Source of the DNA: Thauera carbonicopians
GTDB taxonomy: Bacteria; Pseudomonadota; Gammaproteobacteria; Burkholderiales; Rhodocyclaceae
Direction: 5' to 3'
Length of the DNA: 64,000 nucleotides
Assembly (NCBI RefSeq): GCF_025699485.1
Contig: NZ_JANUXN010000001.1
Coordinates: 456,877-520,876, forward strand
Positions 26,901 through 34,804 of the stretch are shown piece after piece; the stretch's first letter is position 1; the number at the start of each line of letters is the position of its first letter. The translations under genes and the position numbers were made by a program. The notes below the pieces were generated by a model, which saw only the letters and a list, made by a program, of their open reading frames with translations, was not told the origin of the DNA and did no database searches.

Positions 26901-27421
26901 TTGGAGATGTCCTTCTCATACACGTTGTCATGCCCCACCTCGTCCTTGGTCCGTTCGCCCGTCACCAGAACGCTTTTCATCTCGGTCGCATTGCGGGCGG
27001 GGTCGTCTTCACCGGCAATGTCGGGCAGCAGCGGGCGCAGCATGTAGCGGTTCGCTCCGGTGGCGACGGCCTGCAGGCCGCTGCCGGCAAGCAACTGGCG
27101 GAAGCCCTCGCCCACTGCATGGCTGCCCTGCACGCCGCTGGAATGCCGCCCCTGCAGCGCCTGGGCATCGAAGGACAACAGCACGCCCGCCTCGCGCGCG
27201 AAGCGGTTGAGCACCTCGGCGAGCGGCCCGGGGCCGATGTCGTAGCTGCGCACACCCTGTTGCTGAGTCGTGCCGGCGGTTTGCGCCTGGCTGGACTCCG
27301 GGGCCAGGAAGGCCGCCAGGATGCACAGCAGCGTGGCATTGAGGCGGAGGTTTCGCCGTCCATGGCTGGAGAAGCGGCGGGACGAAGGGTGGTGTTTGCG
27401 GACTTGGGCGACTCCGGGCAT
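23951..27421 (-). CDS. Large TonB-dependent receptor with STN signalling domain (candidate hemophilin/haem receptor)
   Basis: The 1156-residue outer-membrane receptor has an atypically long signal region (cleavage near SSQA), then an STN domain (about 55-125, VRSYDIGPGPLAEVLNRFAREAG) that can talk to a FecR protein. A TonB-box-like region and plug follow (about 150-300, with SPIIRGFSGNGRIPITVDG and VEKGPSMTRGIKSGVGGSV), then a 22-strand barrel ending in aromatic RF. It is longer than the usual 700-850 residues because of big extracellular loops, which suits docking a protein ligand. The sigma and FecR genes lie upstream on the same strand, the hemophilin-like gene 85 bases downstream. A Fur-like box lies just upstream of the start. 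Confidence 0.88.
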   Translation of the reverse strand: MPGVAQVRKHHPSSRRFSSHGRRNLRLNATLLCILAAFLAPESSQAQTAGTTQQQGVRSYDIGPGPLAEVLNRFAREAGVLLSFDAQALQGRHSSGVQGSHAVGEGFRQLLAGSGLQAVATGANRYMLRPLLPDIAGEDDPARNATEMKSVLVTGERTKDEVGHDNVYEKDISNLYVDRKYMDRYKGVSTGDVFAGTNGVYNIDNRNGSALSPIIRGFSGNGRIPITVDGTVQTLDVWQAVHGISNRSYVDPNLFRSIEVEKGPSMTRGIKSGVGGSVNIRTIDATDIIEPGKSWGLEIKAGTANNSREPSFNAHSYEGRDYRDIEGAASGSTLFGTPGVGFYRSPTRPREKGGSSFNGDAYNVFLAGGYQHEAFDVMAAYSDQKRGNYYAGKKGADKYIDNTARDQLGVHNTRNMYPDIGKVFPAGYEVPYTSSHTESYLLKSNWKIDQDQKLSFGYTRNKLQFGELPVPVVDYFVNQAAGDDWRGIDGANTHLEYPNPDTTVKQDIWRLGYELKPAGSRLLDLEANLWRTDSRSSRYQTGDYAYGVTDRDMAWDQHVQCNYDQSLLEVRESMPWYYEMYCPGISPGGPAPERQPNTDGRYNLKIGNRIDSHAVRTGFDLSNRFRLSERLSLTTAIDYQYEEVRDNKPVKDVAVILNGSLAQAYGPASGRRSEYGVSSNLEWQATDRLQLSAGVRYGGYWGFDDETARQRAAKTEEWRVRNEAVAQNPQMMRLMNADELAMYSDVGRYEEWEAYKAANNMTGAIQWGADNDGNNNGLLYAGINTPIPLNNGKADRSQNPFHNGSIDIKETVTNPTGMEGSDSSAIIVPGIYKKYIAISNVQDSYAYKSDTDPWKRPETQKATAWSTQLAASYLLTERSRVYVRYASMARFASLLETANRLGFGDMEFADMKLRPERNKAWEIGYHHDLSGLLFDLQRADVKLAWYRNTIHDYYDRSIALTTIQFDRKISSGIELQGRFDTGRFYGNLGATYRLKQEMCDKDYAVQLDPHYNRVPECMDGGLIGTLSYSTLQPKYSVNLDLGTRLLEHKLDLGMRVRHHSKAENDSMDRMLARHQSGGFSAHGYDYPIVGLNGNNRPYFWDPVTLLDLYAEYRITRDATVRLSVDNLTNRYYMDPLTRLTAPAPGRTAMLDLNVRF

Positions 27422-27444
27422 CTCGATTCCAGTGAATGAGTGAA

Positions 27445-27463
27445 GTTAATGAGAACTATTACA
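27445..27463 (-). promoter_or_regulatory. Fur-box-like sequence upstream of the hemophilin receptor
   Basis: The sequence gttaatgagaactattaca partly matches the Fur consensus (alternating GATAAT-like units around TGAGAAC-T-ATTACAA). It starts 24 bases before the start codon. The match is moderate, and iron control of this gene could also come only through the upstream sigma factor. Confidence 0.45.
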
Positions 27464-27615
27464 ACTGAAAGGACACGCGAGCTGCACCGAAAGTGCACCC
27501 GAAGGCATCGATGATTCGAGCGGAATTTTCTACGGCCCGGCGACGGTGCCGGGATGAGACCGCGAACCCGGCCGGCCTGCGCTGCAAAATGGTCCGGGAG
27601 ACCTGCGCAGTTGCG

Positions 27616-28590
27616 TCAGGGTTTTGAAGCGGGCAGCACGGTTGCGTAATAGCGCGTGAAGCTTCGCACCCGGACGGGGAAGGCATCGGCCAGCATGGCG
27701 AGCGCCTCGTCGGTGTCGTCCAGCGGGAACACGCCGGATACGCGCAGCGGGGCAAGTCCGGAATCGAAGCCCAGGTAGCCCTTGCGGTGGCGCGAGAGTT
27801 CGGCAATGAAGTCCGGCAGCGGCATGTTCACGACACTGAGCCGCCCCTCCCGCCAGTCGCCCGCCCCTGCCGGCTGCATGTGCGGTGCGCCGGCACTGTG
27901 GCTGTCGAAGACGATCTCCTGCCCTTCGGACAGGCGGACGGGCTGCGCCATCGACAGCAGTGGACGCACTTCGACCGCGTCCTGCAGCACCTGCACGCTG
28001 GAATGGTCGCCATGCAGCCTGACCACGAAGCGCGTGCCCAGGGCCCGCACCCTGCCATGCGGGGTATGCACGACGAAGGGGCGCGCGGCGCCGGGGAGCT
28101 TGTCGGGCCGCGTCTCGACGAGGATTTCGCCCGCACGCAACAGGATGCCGCGCTCGCTGGGGCCGAAGGCCAGGTCCACGGCGCTGCCGGTGTTCAGGTA
28201 CAGCAGCGAGCCGTCGGCCAGCACGTGCCGGCTGCGCTCGCCGGTGCCGGTGCGCAGGCCGGCATGCAGCTCGGGCGAGGACAACTGGCGCCAGGTCCCG
28301 GCGCCCGCCAGTCCGGCACAAACCAGCACCACCGCGCTGCGCAGCACCGCGCGCCGCGAAGTCTTTTGCGCCAGCACCGGCGAGGCAAGCCTGCCCGGGA
28401 CCTTGTCGAACAGGCTGCGGACCTCCTGGATCCGCGCCCATGCCTGGCGGTTGGACGGACAGGCGTCGAGCCAGCCCTGCCAGCGGCGGCGATCCTGTTC
28501 GGTGGCGTCTTCCGCCTGCAGGCAGGCATACCAGAAGGCGGCTTCTTCGATGGAGCTGGAGGACTTATTCACACCCTGCCCCGCTTTCAC
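27616..28590 (-). CDS. FecR-type anti-sigma factor/signal transducer (haem cassette)
   Basis: The 324-residue inner-membrane regulator holds its sigma factor until the receptor signals. An N-terminal DUF4880 domain (about 12-55, EEAAFWYACLQAED and WLDACPSNRQAWARI) faces the cytoplasm. One membrane helix (about 82-100) follows, then the periplasmic FecR domain (about 115-215, DGSLLYLNTGSAVDLAF, RPFVVHTPHGRVRALGTRF) and a C-terminal STN-like part contacting the receptor. It lies 39 bases after the sigma gene and 194 bases before the receptor gene. The start is uncertain: GTG at 28590 or GTG at 28572, the latter behind a GGGGCAGGG stretch. Confidence 0.88.
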   Translation of the reverse strand: MKAGQGVNKSSSSIEEAAFWYACLQAEDATEQDRRRWQGWLDACPSNRQAWARIQEVRSLFDKVPGRLASPVLAQKTSRRAVLRSAVVLVCAGLAGAGTWRQLSSPELHAGLRTGTGERSRHVLADGSLLYLNTGSAVDLAFGPSERGILLRAGEILVETRPDKLPGAARPFVVHTPHGRVRALGTRFVVRLHGDHSSVQVLQDAVEVRPLLSMAQPVRLSEGQEIVFDSHSAGAPHMQPAGAGDWREGRLSVVNMPLPDFIAELSRHRKGYLGFDSGLAPLRVSGVFPLDDTDEALAMLADAFPVRVRSFTRYYATVLPASKP

Positions 28591-28629
28591 GCCGGCATGC
28601 GGGAGCGCTGCGCGAGATGGCTTTGGTAT

Positions 28630-29145
28630 TCAAGGCATCATCTCGCAGCAATGCACCATCGCGCGCGCCACGTAGTTCTTGACGGTGCGCAGCGACACGC
28701 CGAGGCGTTCGGCGATCTGCGCATACGGCATTTCCTCGAACTGGGCGAGCAGGAAGGCCTGCTTGACCTTGATGCCCAGGCCATCGAGCATCTGGTCGAT
28801 TTCCAGCAGCGCTTCCTTCATCAGCGCCTGGGTTTCGAGCGAAGGGATTTCGTCCTGCGGCAGCGTCGCCAGCACTTCGAGATAAGCGCGTTCGATCGAC
28901 TGGCGGCGGTAGAAGTTGGCCATCAGCCGTCCGGCGACGGTGGCGAGGTAGGCCCGTGGTTCGCGCAGCGCCATCTGCACATTGGCATGTGCGCACAGCA
29001 CGCGGATGAAAGTGTCCTGGGCCAGGTCGTCGGCATCGGCCTTGTTGCCCATCCTGGCGCGCAGCCACGCACTCAGCCAGCGATGATTGTCGTGGTAGAG
29101 CGTTGCGACATCCTGCGCGGGCGCGCCAGCCTCGGTCATACCCAT
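28630..29145 (-). CDS. FecI-type ECF sigma factor (haem cassette)
   Basis: The 171-residue sigma-70 family protein has region 2 (about 20-85, NHRWLSAWLRARMGNKADADDLAQDTFIRVL, quoted here only as its type: LAQDTFIRVL) and region 4 (about 110-165, LGIKVKQAFLLAQFEEMPYAQ with the helix-turn-helix RLGVSLRTVKNYVARAM). It lacks extra domains. It would direct RNA polymerase to the receptor-hemophilin-slam genes when its FecR partner is relieved. ATGs at 29145 and 29139 are both possible starts. A good Fur-box palindrome begins 27 bases upstream, so iron starvation should turn it on. Confidence 0.9.
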   Translation of the reverse strand: MGMTEAGAPAQDVATLYHDNHRWLSAWLRARMGNKADADDLAQDTFIRVLCAHANVQMALREPRAYLATVAGRLMANFYRRQSIERAYLEVLATLPQDEIPSLETQALMKEALLEIDQMLDGLGIKVKQAFLLAQFEEMPYAQIAERLGVSLRTVKNYVARAMVHCCEMMP

Positions 29146-29171
29146 GATAGGACTGTATCAGGCCATCAAGA

Positions 29172-29190
29172 TGATAACGCTTCTCATTAT
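29172..29190 (-). promoter_or_regulatory. Fur box upstream of the haem-cassette sigma gene
   Basis: tgataacgcttctcattat matches the Fur 7-1-7 palindrome well (TGATAAC-G-CTTCTCA). It shares the core AACGCTTCTC with boxes before two other sigma genes in this window. It lies between the divergent sigma gene and aroG, 27 bases from the sigma start. Confidence 0.7.
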
Positions 29191-29327
29191 ATATCCACTT
29201 GCCGCCGCCGGCTCCTGTTTTCTTTGGCTGGAAGCCCGCCGGCAGTGTTGCAAGGATCGTACAGCAGCCACATCCGGGAGTTAGAATTTGTGGTTTTCCG
29301 TCCCAGCCGTACACCGGAGTCTCAGCA

Positions 29328-30407
29328 ATGCCCGCCGCCCTGACCGAAAACCTCAACATCGCCGCCTTCGATCACATGCCCTCGCCGGAGGAGATCAAGG
29401 CCAGCGTACCGCTCACCGAGCAAGCCGCCGCTTCGGTCGTGGCCGGACGCAGAGCGCTGATGGACATCCTCGACCGCAAGGATCCGCGCGTCTTCGTCGT
29501 CGTGGGGCCGTGTTCGATCCACGACCCGGTGGCCGGGCTCGACTATGCGCGCCGGCTGAAGAAGCTCGCCGACGAGGTGTCGGACGTGCTGCTGCTGGTG
29601 ATGCGGGTGTATTTCGAGAAGCCGCGCACCTCGACCGGCTGGAAGGGCTTCATCAACGATCCCTTCATGGACGACTCCTTCCGCATCGACGTCGGCATGG
29701 AGCGTGCGCGCAAGTTCCTGCTCGACGTCTGCGAGACCGGCCTGCCGACCGCCACCGAGGCGCTCGACCCGATCGCGCCGCAGTACTACGGCGACCTGAT
29801 CTCGTGGACGGCGATCGGCGCCCGGACCTCCGAATCGCAGACCCACCGCGAGATGGCCTCGGGCCTGTCGACGCCGGTCGGCTTCAAGAACGCCACCGAC
29901 GGCGACCTCGACGTGGCGATCAACGCGATCATCTCGGCGGCCAGCCCGCACAGCTTCCTCGGCATCAACAGCCACGGCAAGTCGGCGATCACCCGCACCC
30001 GCGGCAACCGCTACGGCCACGTCGTGCTGCGCGGCGGCGGCGGGCGGCCGAACTACGACACGGTGTCGGTGTCGCTGGCCGAACAGGCGCTGGCCAAGGC
30101 CAAGCTGCCGCAGAACATCGTCGTCGACTGCTCGCACGCGAACTCCTGGAAGAAGCCCGAATACCAGCCGCTGGTGATGAAGGACGTGATGCACCAGATC
30201 CGCGAAGGCAACGAGTCGGTGGTCGGCCTGATGGTCGAAAGCAACATCGAGGCCGGCAACCAGCCGATTCCCGCCGACCTGTCGCAGCTCAAGTACGGCT
30301 GCTCGGTGACCGACGCCTGCGTGGGCTGGGACACCACCGAGGAGATGATCCGCAATGCGGCGGCGATGCTGCGCGAAGTCGTGGGCAGGCGCGGAGCATG
30401 CGCATGA
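29328..30407 (+). CDS. aroG: 3-deoxy-7-phosphoheptulonate synthase, class I (DAHP synthase)
   Basis: The 359-residue enzyme joins phosphoenolpyruvate and erythrose 4-phosphate in the first step of aromatic amino acid synthesis. It has the class I hallmarks: VVVGPCSIHDP with the metal-binding Cys, RVYFEKPRTSTGWKG, GARTSESQTHREMASG and VDCSHANSWKKPEYQ. Length fits the AroF/G/H group, and which amino acid inhibits it cannot be told. The start is the ATG at 29328; a longer frame begins upstream without family support. It overlaps the start of serB by four bases (ATGA). Confidence 0.93.
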   Translation: MPAALTENLNIAAFDHMPSPEEIKASVPLTEQAAASVVAGRRALMDILDRKDPRVFVVVGPCSIHDPVAGLDYARRLKKLADEVSDVLLLVMRVYFEKPRTSTGWKGFINDPFMDDSFRIDVGMERARKFLLDVCETGLPTATEALDPIAPQYYGDLISWTAIGARTSESQTHREMASGLSTPVGFKNATDGDLDVAINAIISAASPHSFLGINSHGKSAITRTRGNRYGHVVLRGGGGRPNYDTVSVSLAEQALAKAKLPQNIVVDCSHANSWKKPEYQPLVMKDVMHQIREGNESVVGLMVESNIEAGNQPIPADLSQLKYGCSVTDACVGWDTTEEMIRNAAAMLREVVGRRGACA

Positions 30408-31234
30408 ATCTCGTCGTGCTGGCCGAGGACGTCGACAGCATTGCGCTGAAGAACGTCGCCAAGCTGACGGGCGCGCGCGAGATCGAGCAGATCACGCCAC
30501 GCTCGTTCCGTCTGGTCGCCGCCCAGGCCCATCCCGACCTGGCGAAGACCTGCGCCGCGGGCGGCCTGGACCATGCCTGGCTGCCCGACGGCCGCCAGTT
30601 GCGCGACTTCGGCCTGTTCGTCACCGACATGGATTCGACGCTGATCAACATCGAATGCATCGACGAGATTGCCGACATGCAGGGCCTGAAAGCCCAGGTC
30701 GCCGAGATCACCGAAGCGGCGATGCAGGGCGAGATCGATTTCCGCGAGTCGCTGACCCGCCGCGTGTCGCTGCTGGCCGGCTTGCCCGAAAGCGCGCTAG
30801 AAGAGGTTTACGTCCATCGCCTGCAACTGAACCCCGGCGCCGAACGGCTGATGAAGGGCCTGCAGCGCGCCGGCATCCGGACGATGCTGGTATCCGGCGG
30901 CTTCACCTACTTCACCGAACGCCTGAAGCAGCGCCTGGGCTTCGACCATGCCCATGCCAACGAGCTCGAAGTGGCCGGCGGCCGCCTGACCGGCCGCGTG
31001 GTGGGCGGGATCGTCGACGGCGAGGCCAAGGCGCACCATCTGCTGCGCCTCCGCGATGCGCTCGGCCTGGAGCCGCGGCAGGTGATCGCGGCCGGCGACG
31101 GCGCCAACGACATCCCGATGCTGAAAGCCGCCGGCTTCGGCGTCGCTTTCCACCCCAAGCCGGCACTGCGCCAGGTGGCGGACTGCTGCATCGAGCACAG
31201 CGGGCTGGACGGGGTGCTCGACCTCTTCGGCTGA
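30404..31234 (+). CDS. serB: Phosphoserine phosphatase
   Basis: The 276-residue HAD enzyme makes serine from phosphoserine. Its motif I is DMDSTLI (nucleophile Asp75, acid/base Asp77), motif II is VSGGF, and motif IV is [10 protein letters not shown] with a preceding Lys in GEAKAHHLL. An N-terminal ACT-like regulatory region occupies the first 65 residues. I chose the ATG at 30404 over 30398 because GGAG is then 7 bases upstream and it forms the ATGA overlap with aroG. Coupling links aromatic and serine synthesis in one transcript. Confidence 0.93.
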   Translation: MNLVVLAEDVDSIALKNVAKLTGAREIEQITPRSFRLVAAQAHPDLAKTCAAGGLDHAWLPDGRQLRDFGLFVTDMDSTLINIECIDEIADMQGLKAQVAEITEAAMQGEIDFRESLTRRVSLLAGLPESALEEVYVHRLQLNPGAERLMKGLQRAGIRTMLVSGGFTYFTERLKQRLGFDHAHANELEVAGGRLTGRVVGGIVDGEAKAHHLLRLRDALGLEPRQVIAAGDGANDIPMLKAAGFGVAFHPKPALRQVADCCIEHSGLDGVLDLFG

Positions 31235-31240
31235 GGCGCT

Positions 31241-31969
31241 TCAGCCTGCGGCCAGCGCAGCGCTGGCCGCTTCCTCGCGCAACCGCCCCGCCGTCATCCG
31301 CAGCACGCGCCCGCAGCGGCGGGCGAGCGACTCGTCGTGGGTGACGAGGATCAGCGTGGTACCGGCTTCGCGGTTGAGCGCGAACATCAGTTCGATGACG
31401 GCGCGGCCGGTTTCGGCGTCGAGGTTGCCGGTCGGCTCGTCGGCCAGCAGCAGGCGCGGATCGGGGGCGAAAGCCCGCGCCAGCGCGACGCGCTGCTGCT
31501 CGCCGCCGGACAGGTGCTTGGGATAGTGGCGCAGCCTGCTTTCCAGGCCGACGCGCTGCAGCCATTGCGTGGCCACTTCGCGCGCCTGCGGCATCCCGGC
31601 CAGTTCCAGCGGCAGCATCACGTTCTCCAGCGCGGTCAGCGCCGGCAGCAACTGGAAGGACTGGAACACGAAACCGATGGCCTCGCCGCGCAGCGCCGCG
31701 CGCGCATCCTCGTCGAGGGCGAAGAAGTCCGTGCCCTGCAGCCTGACCGAACCGTCCGATGGAACGTCCAGCCCGGCGAGCAATCCCAGCAGCGTCGATT
31801 TGCCCGAACCCGACGCGCCGACGATGGCGACCGACTCGCCCGCGCCGACAGCGAAGCCGACATCCTGCAGAATGTGCAGATCACCCTCGTCGTCGGCCAC
31901 CTTCACGCGCTTCGACAAGCGCTCGACTTCGATGACCGGAATGGAGATTTCAATGCCGCTGCGATCCAT
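31241..31969 (-). CDS. LolD/YbbA-like ABC transporter ATPase
   Basis: The 242-residue ATPase has a Walker A (GASGSGKST), Q-loop ([12 protein letters not shown]), signature ([15 protein letters not shown]), Walker B ([12 protein letters not shown]) and H-loop (VTHDE). It belongs to the MacB/LolD-type exporters that work on envelope substrates. No permease gene lies next to it in the window. It is divergent from tesA, as ybbA is in E. coli. The start at ATG 31969 has an AAGG site nearby and makes the two 5' ends overlap by 17 bases; longer starts at 31987 or 31999 would overlap more. Confidence 0.88.
   Translation of the reverse strand: MDRSGIEISIPVIEVERLSKRVKVADDEGDLHILQDVGFAVGAGESVAIVGASGSGKSTLLGLLAGLDVPSDGSVRLQGTDFFALDEDARAALRGEAIGFVFQSFQLLPALTALENVMLPLELAGMPQAREVATQWLQRVGLESRLRHYPKHLSGGEQQRVALARAFAPDPRLLLADEPTGNLDAETGRAVIELMFALNREAGTTLILVTHDESLARRCGRVLRMTAGRLREEAASAALAAG
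31248..31270. terminator. Hairpin at the convergent serB/ABC ATPase ends
   Basis: An 11-bp inverted repeat (GCGGCCAGCGC / GCGCTGGCCGC) around one base lies just after the serB stop, inside the last codons of the opposing ATPase gene. It is followed by TTCCTC in the serB direction. It probably ends aroG-serB transcription, although the T-run is short. Confidence 0.5.
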
Positions 31970-32567
31970 CGCTACCTTCTTTGTCATGCTGCTGTTCATG
32001 AGTGCCGCCCAGGCGGCGACGATCCTGGTGTGGGGCGACAGCCTGTCCGCCGGCTACGGCCTGAAACCCGGTGAAGCCTGGCCCACCTTGTTGCAGACGC
32101 GCCTGGAGGAAAAAGGGTTCCGCCATACCGTCGTCAATGCCAGCGTATCCGGCGAGACTTCGGCCGGCGGCCGCTCGCGCCTGCCGGCCGCGCTCGAACG
32201 CCACAAGCCCGACATCGTCATCCTCGAACTCGGCGCCAACGACGGCCTGCGCGGCCTGAAGCCGCAACTGCTGGCCGAGAACCTCGAAGCGATGATCGCC
32301 GCATCCCGCGAAGCCGGTGCCCGGGTGCTGCTGATCGGCATGCAGATGCCGCCGAATTATGGTCCCGCCTACACCCGCCGGTTTGCCCAGGCTTTCGACG
32401 AAGTCGCCAAAACCCAGCAGGTGCCACTCGTTCCCTTCCTGATGGAAGGCTTCGCCGACCAGCCCGAGCGTTTCCTCGCCGACGGCATCCATCCCACGGC
32501 CGACGCGCAGCCGCTGGTGCTGGATACGGTGTGGAACGGCCTGGAGCCGATGCTGGGCAAGCGCTAG
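31953..32567 (+). CDS. tesA: SGNH-family lysophospholipase/thioesterase/arylesterase
   Basis: The 204-residue secreted hydrolase has a signal peptide ([21 protein letters not shown]). Its SGNH blocks are GDSLSAGYG with nucleophile Ser30, the Gly in the second block, GANDG, and DGIHPTA with the catalytic Asp and His. This is the TesA/arylesterase type acting on acyl esters in the periplasm. GGAG lies 6 bases before the ATG. Its 5' end overlaps that of the divergent ABC ATPase, a pair conserved in many proteobacteria. Confidence 0.92.
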   Translation: MPLRSIATFFVMLLFMSAAQAATILVWGDSLSAGYGLKPGEAWPTLLQTRLEEKGFRHTVVNASVSGETSAGGRSRLPAALERHKPDIVILELGANDGLRGLKPQLLAENLEAMIAASREAGARVLLIGMQMPPNYGPAYTRRFAQAFDEVAKTQQVPLVPFLMEGFADQPERFLADGIHPTADAQPLVLDTVWNGLEPMLGKR

Positions 32568-32574
32568 CGCAGCC

Positions 32575-33615
32575 TCAGACCACCGTCACGATCGCTTCAC
32601 CCGCCACCATCCGCCCGATCACCGTGCCGGGCTCGCCCTGCGCGCCGGCGATCGCGGCCTGCACCGCGTCCAGCGCGCTCTCGTCGCAGGCGATCAGCAG
32701 GCCGCCCGAAGTCTGCGGGTCGGTGACGAGCTTTTGCTGCCATTCCGGCGCGTTCTCCGGCAAGCGCACACCGCTGCCGTAGCTGGCCCAGTTGCGCGTC
32801 GAGGCGCCGGTGGCGATGCCGTCCCTGACCAGGGCCGCGGCTTCGTCGATGAGCGGCAGCGCGTCGATGCGCACTTCCGCGCCCAGCTTGCCGCCGCGGC
32901 ACATTTCCAGCAGATGGCCGGCCAGGCCGAAGCCGGTGACGTCGGTGACGGCATGCACGCCGTCCAGCTCGGCAAGCGCGGTGCCGGCGCGGTTCAGCGT
33001 GGTCGTCCAGCGAACCATCTGCCGATAGCCCTGCGGCGACAGCAGCCCCTTCTTCAGCCCTGCCGACAGGATGCCGATGCCGAGCGGCTTGGACAGCACC
33101 AGCACGTCGCCATCGCGCGCGCCGGCATTGGTCTTGACCTTGGCCGGATCGACCACACCCAGGCCGACGAGGCCGTAGATCGGCTCCAGCACGTCGATCG
33201 AATGGCCGCCGGCGATCGGGATGCCGGCCTCGCGGCATACCTCCGCTCCGCCCTGCAGGATCTCGCCGATGACTTCGCGCGGCAGCTTGTCGAGCGGCAT
33301 GCCGACGACGGCCAGCGCGAAGATCGGCGTGCCGCCCATCGCATAGACGTCGGACAGCGCGTTGGTGGCGGCGATGCGGCCGAAGTCGCGTGGATCATCG
33401 ACGATCGGGGTGAAGAAATCGGTGGTGGCGACGACGGCCTGGCGCTCGTTCAGCCGATACACCGCGGCGTCGTCCGAAGTATCGGTGCCCACCAGCAGTT
33501 CGGCCGGCACCAGGCCGGCCGGCATCGCCGCGAGCAGTTCGGTCAGCACTCCGGGCGCGATTTTGCAGCCGCAGCCGCCGCCGTGGGAAAATTGCGTGAG
33601 TTTGATTTCGTTCAT
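32575..33615 (-). CDS. selD: Selenide, water dikinase (selenophosphate synthetase)
   Basis: The 346-residue enzyme makes selenophosphate from selenide and ATP. The glycine-rich N-terminal loop SHGGGCGCKI holds Cys15 and Lys18, aligning with catalytic Cys17 and Lys20 of E. coli SelD. The active-site residue is therefore an ordinary Cys and not selenocysteine. The AIR-synthase fold follows with TTDFFTPIVDDP and GGHSIDVLEPIYG. It is divergent from mnmH, 57 bases apart. Selenophosphate from this enzyme is the donor used by MnmH. Confidence 0.93.
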   Translation of the reverse strand: MNEIKLTQFSHGGGCGCKIAPGVLTELLAAMPAGLVPAELLVGTDTSDDAAVYRLNERQAVVATTDFFTPIVDDPRDFGRIAATNALSDVYAMGGTPIFALAVVGMPLDKLPREVIGEILQGGAEVCREAGIPIAGGHSIDVLEPIYGLVGLGVVDPAKVKTNAGARDGDVLVLSKPLGIGILSAGLKKGLLSPQGYRQMVRWTTTLNRAGTALAELDGVHAVTDVTGFGLAGHLLEMCRGGKLGAEVRIDALPLIDEAAALVRDGIATGASTRNWASYGSGVRLPENAPEWQQKLVTDPQTSGGLLIACDESALDAVQAAIAGAQGEPGTVIGRMVAGEAIVTVV

Positions 33616-33672
33616 ATCCGGAAAGAGGAGCAGCGGGCGCGCGGGGAGGATTGGAAACGTGCCTGCGAAAAC

Positions 33673-34740
33673 ATGAGAAAAGGCGTCACGACCGTAGCAC
33701 AGCTATCCGGCTTTGACGAGATCATCGATGCCCGCAGCCCGGCGGAGTTCGCCGAGGACCGCATTCCCGGCGCAGTCAACCTGCCGGTGCTGGACAACGA
33801 ACAGCGCATCGCTGTCGGCACCTTGTACAGGCAATCCCCCTTCGAGGCCCGCCGGCTGGGCGGTGCGCTGGTCGCAGAAAACATCGCCCGCCATCTCCAG
33901 GGCCATCTCCAGGACAAGCCGAAAAAATGGCGGCCACTGGTGTATTGCTGGCGCGGCGGACAGCGCAGCGGCTCATTCACGACCTGGCTGCGCATGGTGG
34001 GCTGGGACGCCCATCAACTGGAAGGCGGCTACAAGGCCTTTCGCCACCACGTTATTTCCGAGATCGAACACTACGCCTCTGCGCTGCGCTGGCGGGTCGT
34101 CTGCGGCCCCACCGGCAGCGCCAAGACGCGGGTGCTGGAAGCGCTGGCGCGCGCCGGCGCCCAGACGCTGGATCTGGAAGAGCTCGCTGCCCACAAGGGT
34201 TCGGTGCTCGGCGCCCTGCCCGGCCGGCCGCAGCCCGCGCAGAAGCACTTCGAGACTCGGTTATGGGCCAGGATGGCGGCGCTCGACCTGGCACGCCCGG
34301 TGCACGTCGAAGCCGAAAGCCGCAAGATCGGCGCAGTCTTCGTGCCCGAACCACTGATCCTCGCGATGCGCCGCGCGCCCTGTATCGCCATCGAGACCAG
34401 CCGCGGGGCGCGGCTGGAATTCCTGGTGCGCGACTACGCCTACCTCGGCGACGACATCGCCCGCCTGCGGGCCAACATCGACCGCCTGACCCAGTTGCAG
34501 AGCCGCAGGACCATCGAGCACTGGCATGCGCTGGCCGAAGCCCGCGCCCTGCCCGAGCTGTTCGGCGAACTCATCGACCTGCACTACGACCCGCTCTACC
34601 GCCGCTCGCAGCACGGCAACTACGCCGGCTTCGGCGATGCGCCGCGGCTGGAAACCGATGACCTGAGTCCAGCCGGCATCGATGCGCTGGCGCGGCGGAT
34701 ACTGGCGCTCGGCAGCGTGGGCGATCCGCGTTCGGCCTGA
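33673..34740 (+). CDS. mnmH: tRNA 2-selenouridine synthase
   Basis: The 355-residue protein (also SelU/YbbB) replaces sulfur by selenium at U34 of some tRNAs, via a geranylated intermediate. It has an N-terminal rhodanese domain with catalytic Cys92 in LVYCWRGGQRSGS. A C-terminal P-loop domain starts with GPTGSAKT (145-152). The size is as expected (E. coli 364). It sits divergent from selD. No selA, selB or selC is in the window, so only the selenouridine pathway is evident here. Confidence 0.92.
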   Translation: MRKGVTTVAQLSGFDEIIDARSPAEFAEDRIPGAVNLPVLDNEQRIAVGTLYRQSPFEARRLGGALVAENIARHLQGHLQDKPKKWRPLVYCWRGGQRSGSFTTWLRMVGWDAHQLEGGYKAFRHHVISEIEHYASALRWRVVCGPTGSAKTRVLEALARAGAQTLDLEELAAHKGSVLGALPGRPQPAQKHFETRLWARMAALDLARPVHVEAESRKIGAVFVPEPLILAMRRAPCIAIETSRGARLEFLVRDYAYLGDDIARLRANIDRLTQLQSRRTIEHWHALAEARALPELFGELIDLHYDPLYRRSQHGNYAGFGDAPRLETDDLSPAGIDALARRILALGSVGDPRSA

Positions 34741-34804
34741 GCAGCCGGTCACGGCGCCTCCCATGTCCCGGCCGCAGATCCCGCCAGTGCGGGGCCGGCG
34801 GACA

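Noticed and set aside
23723..27439. 1238-codon open frame opposite the hemophilin receptor
   Set aside because: It has no signal peptide or fold pattern and its composition is that of an antisense frame. The receptor on the other strand is unambiguous.
27470..27500. FecI-type promoter (TCCTTT-like -10) before the hemophilin receptor
   Set aside because: A TCCTTT can be read leftward, but no GGAAAT-like -35 lies at the right distance, so the call is not supported.
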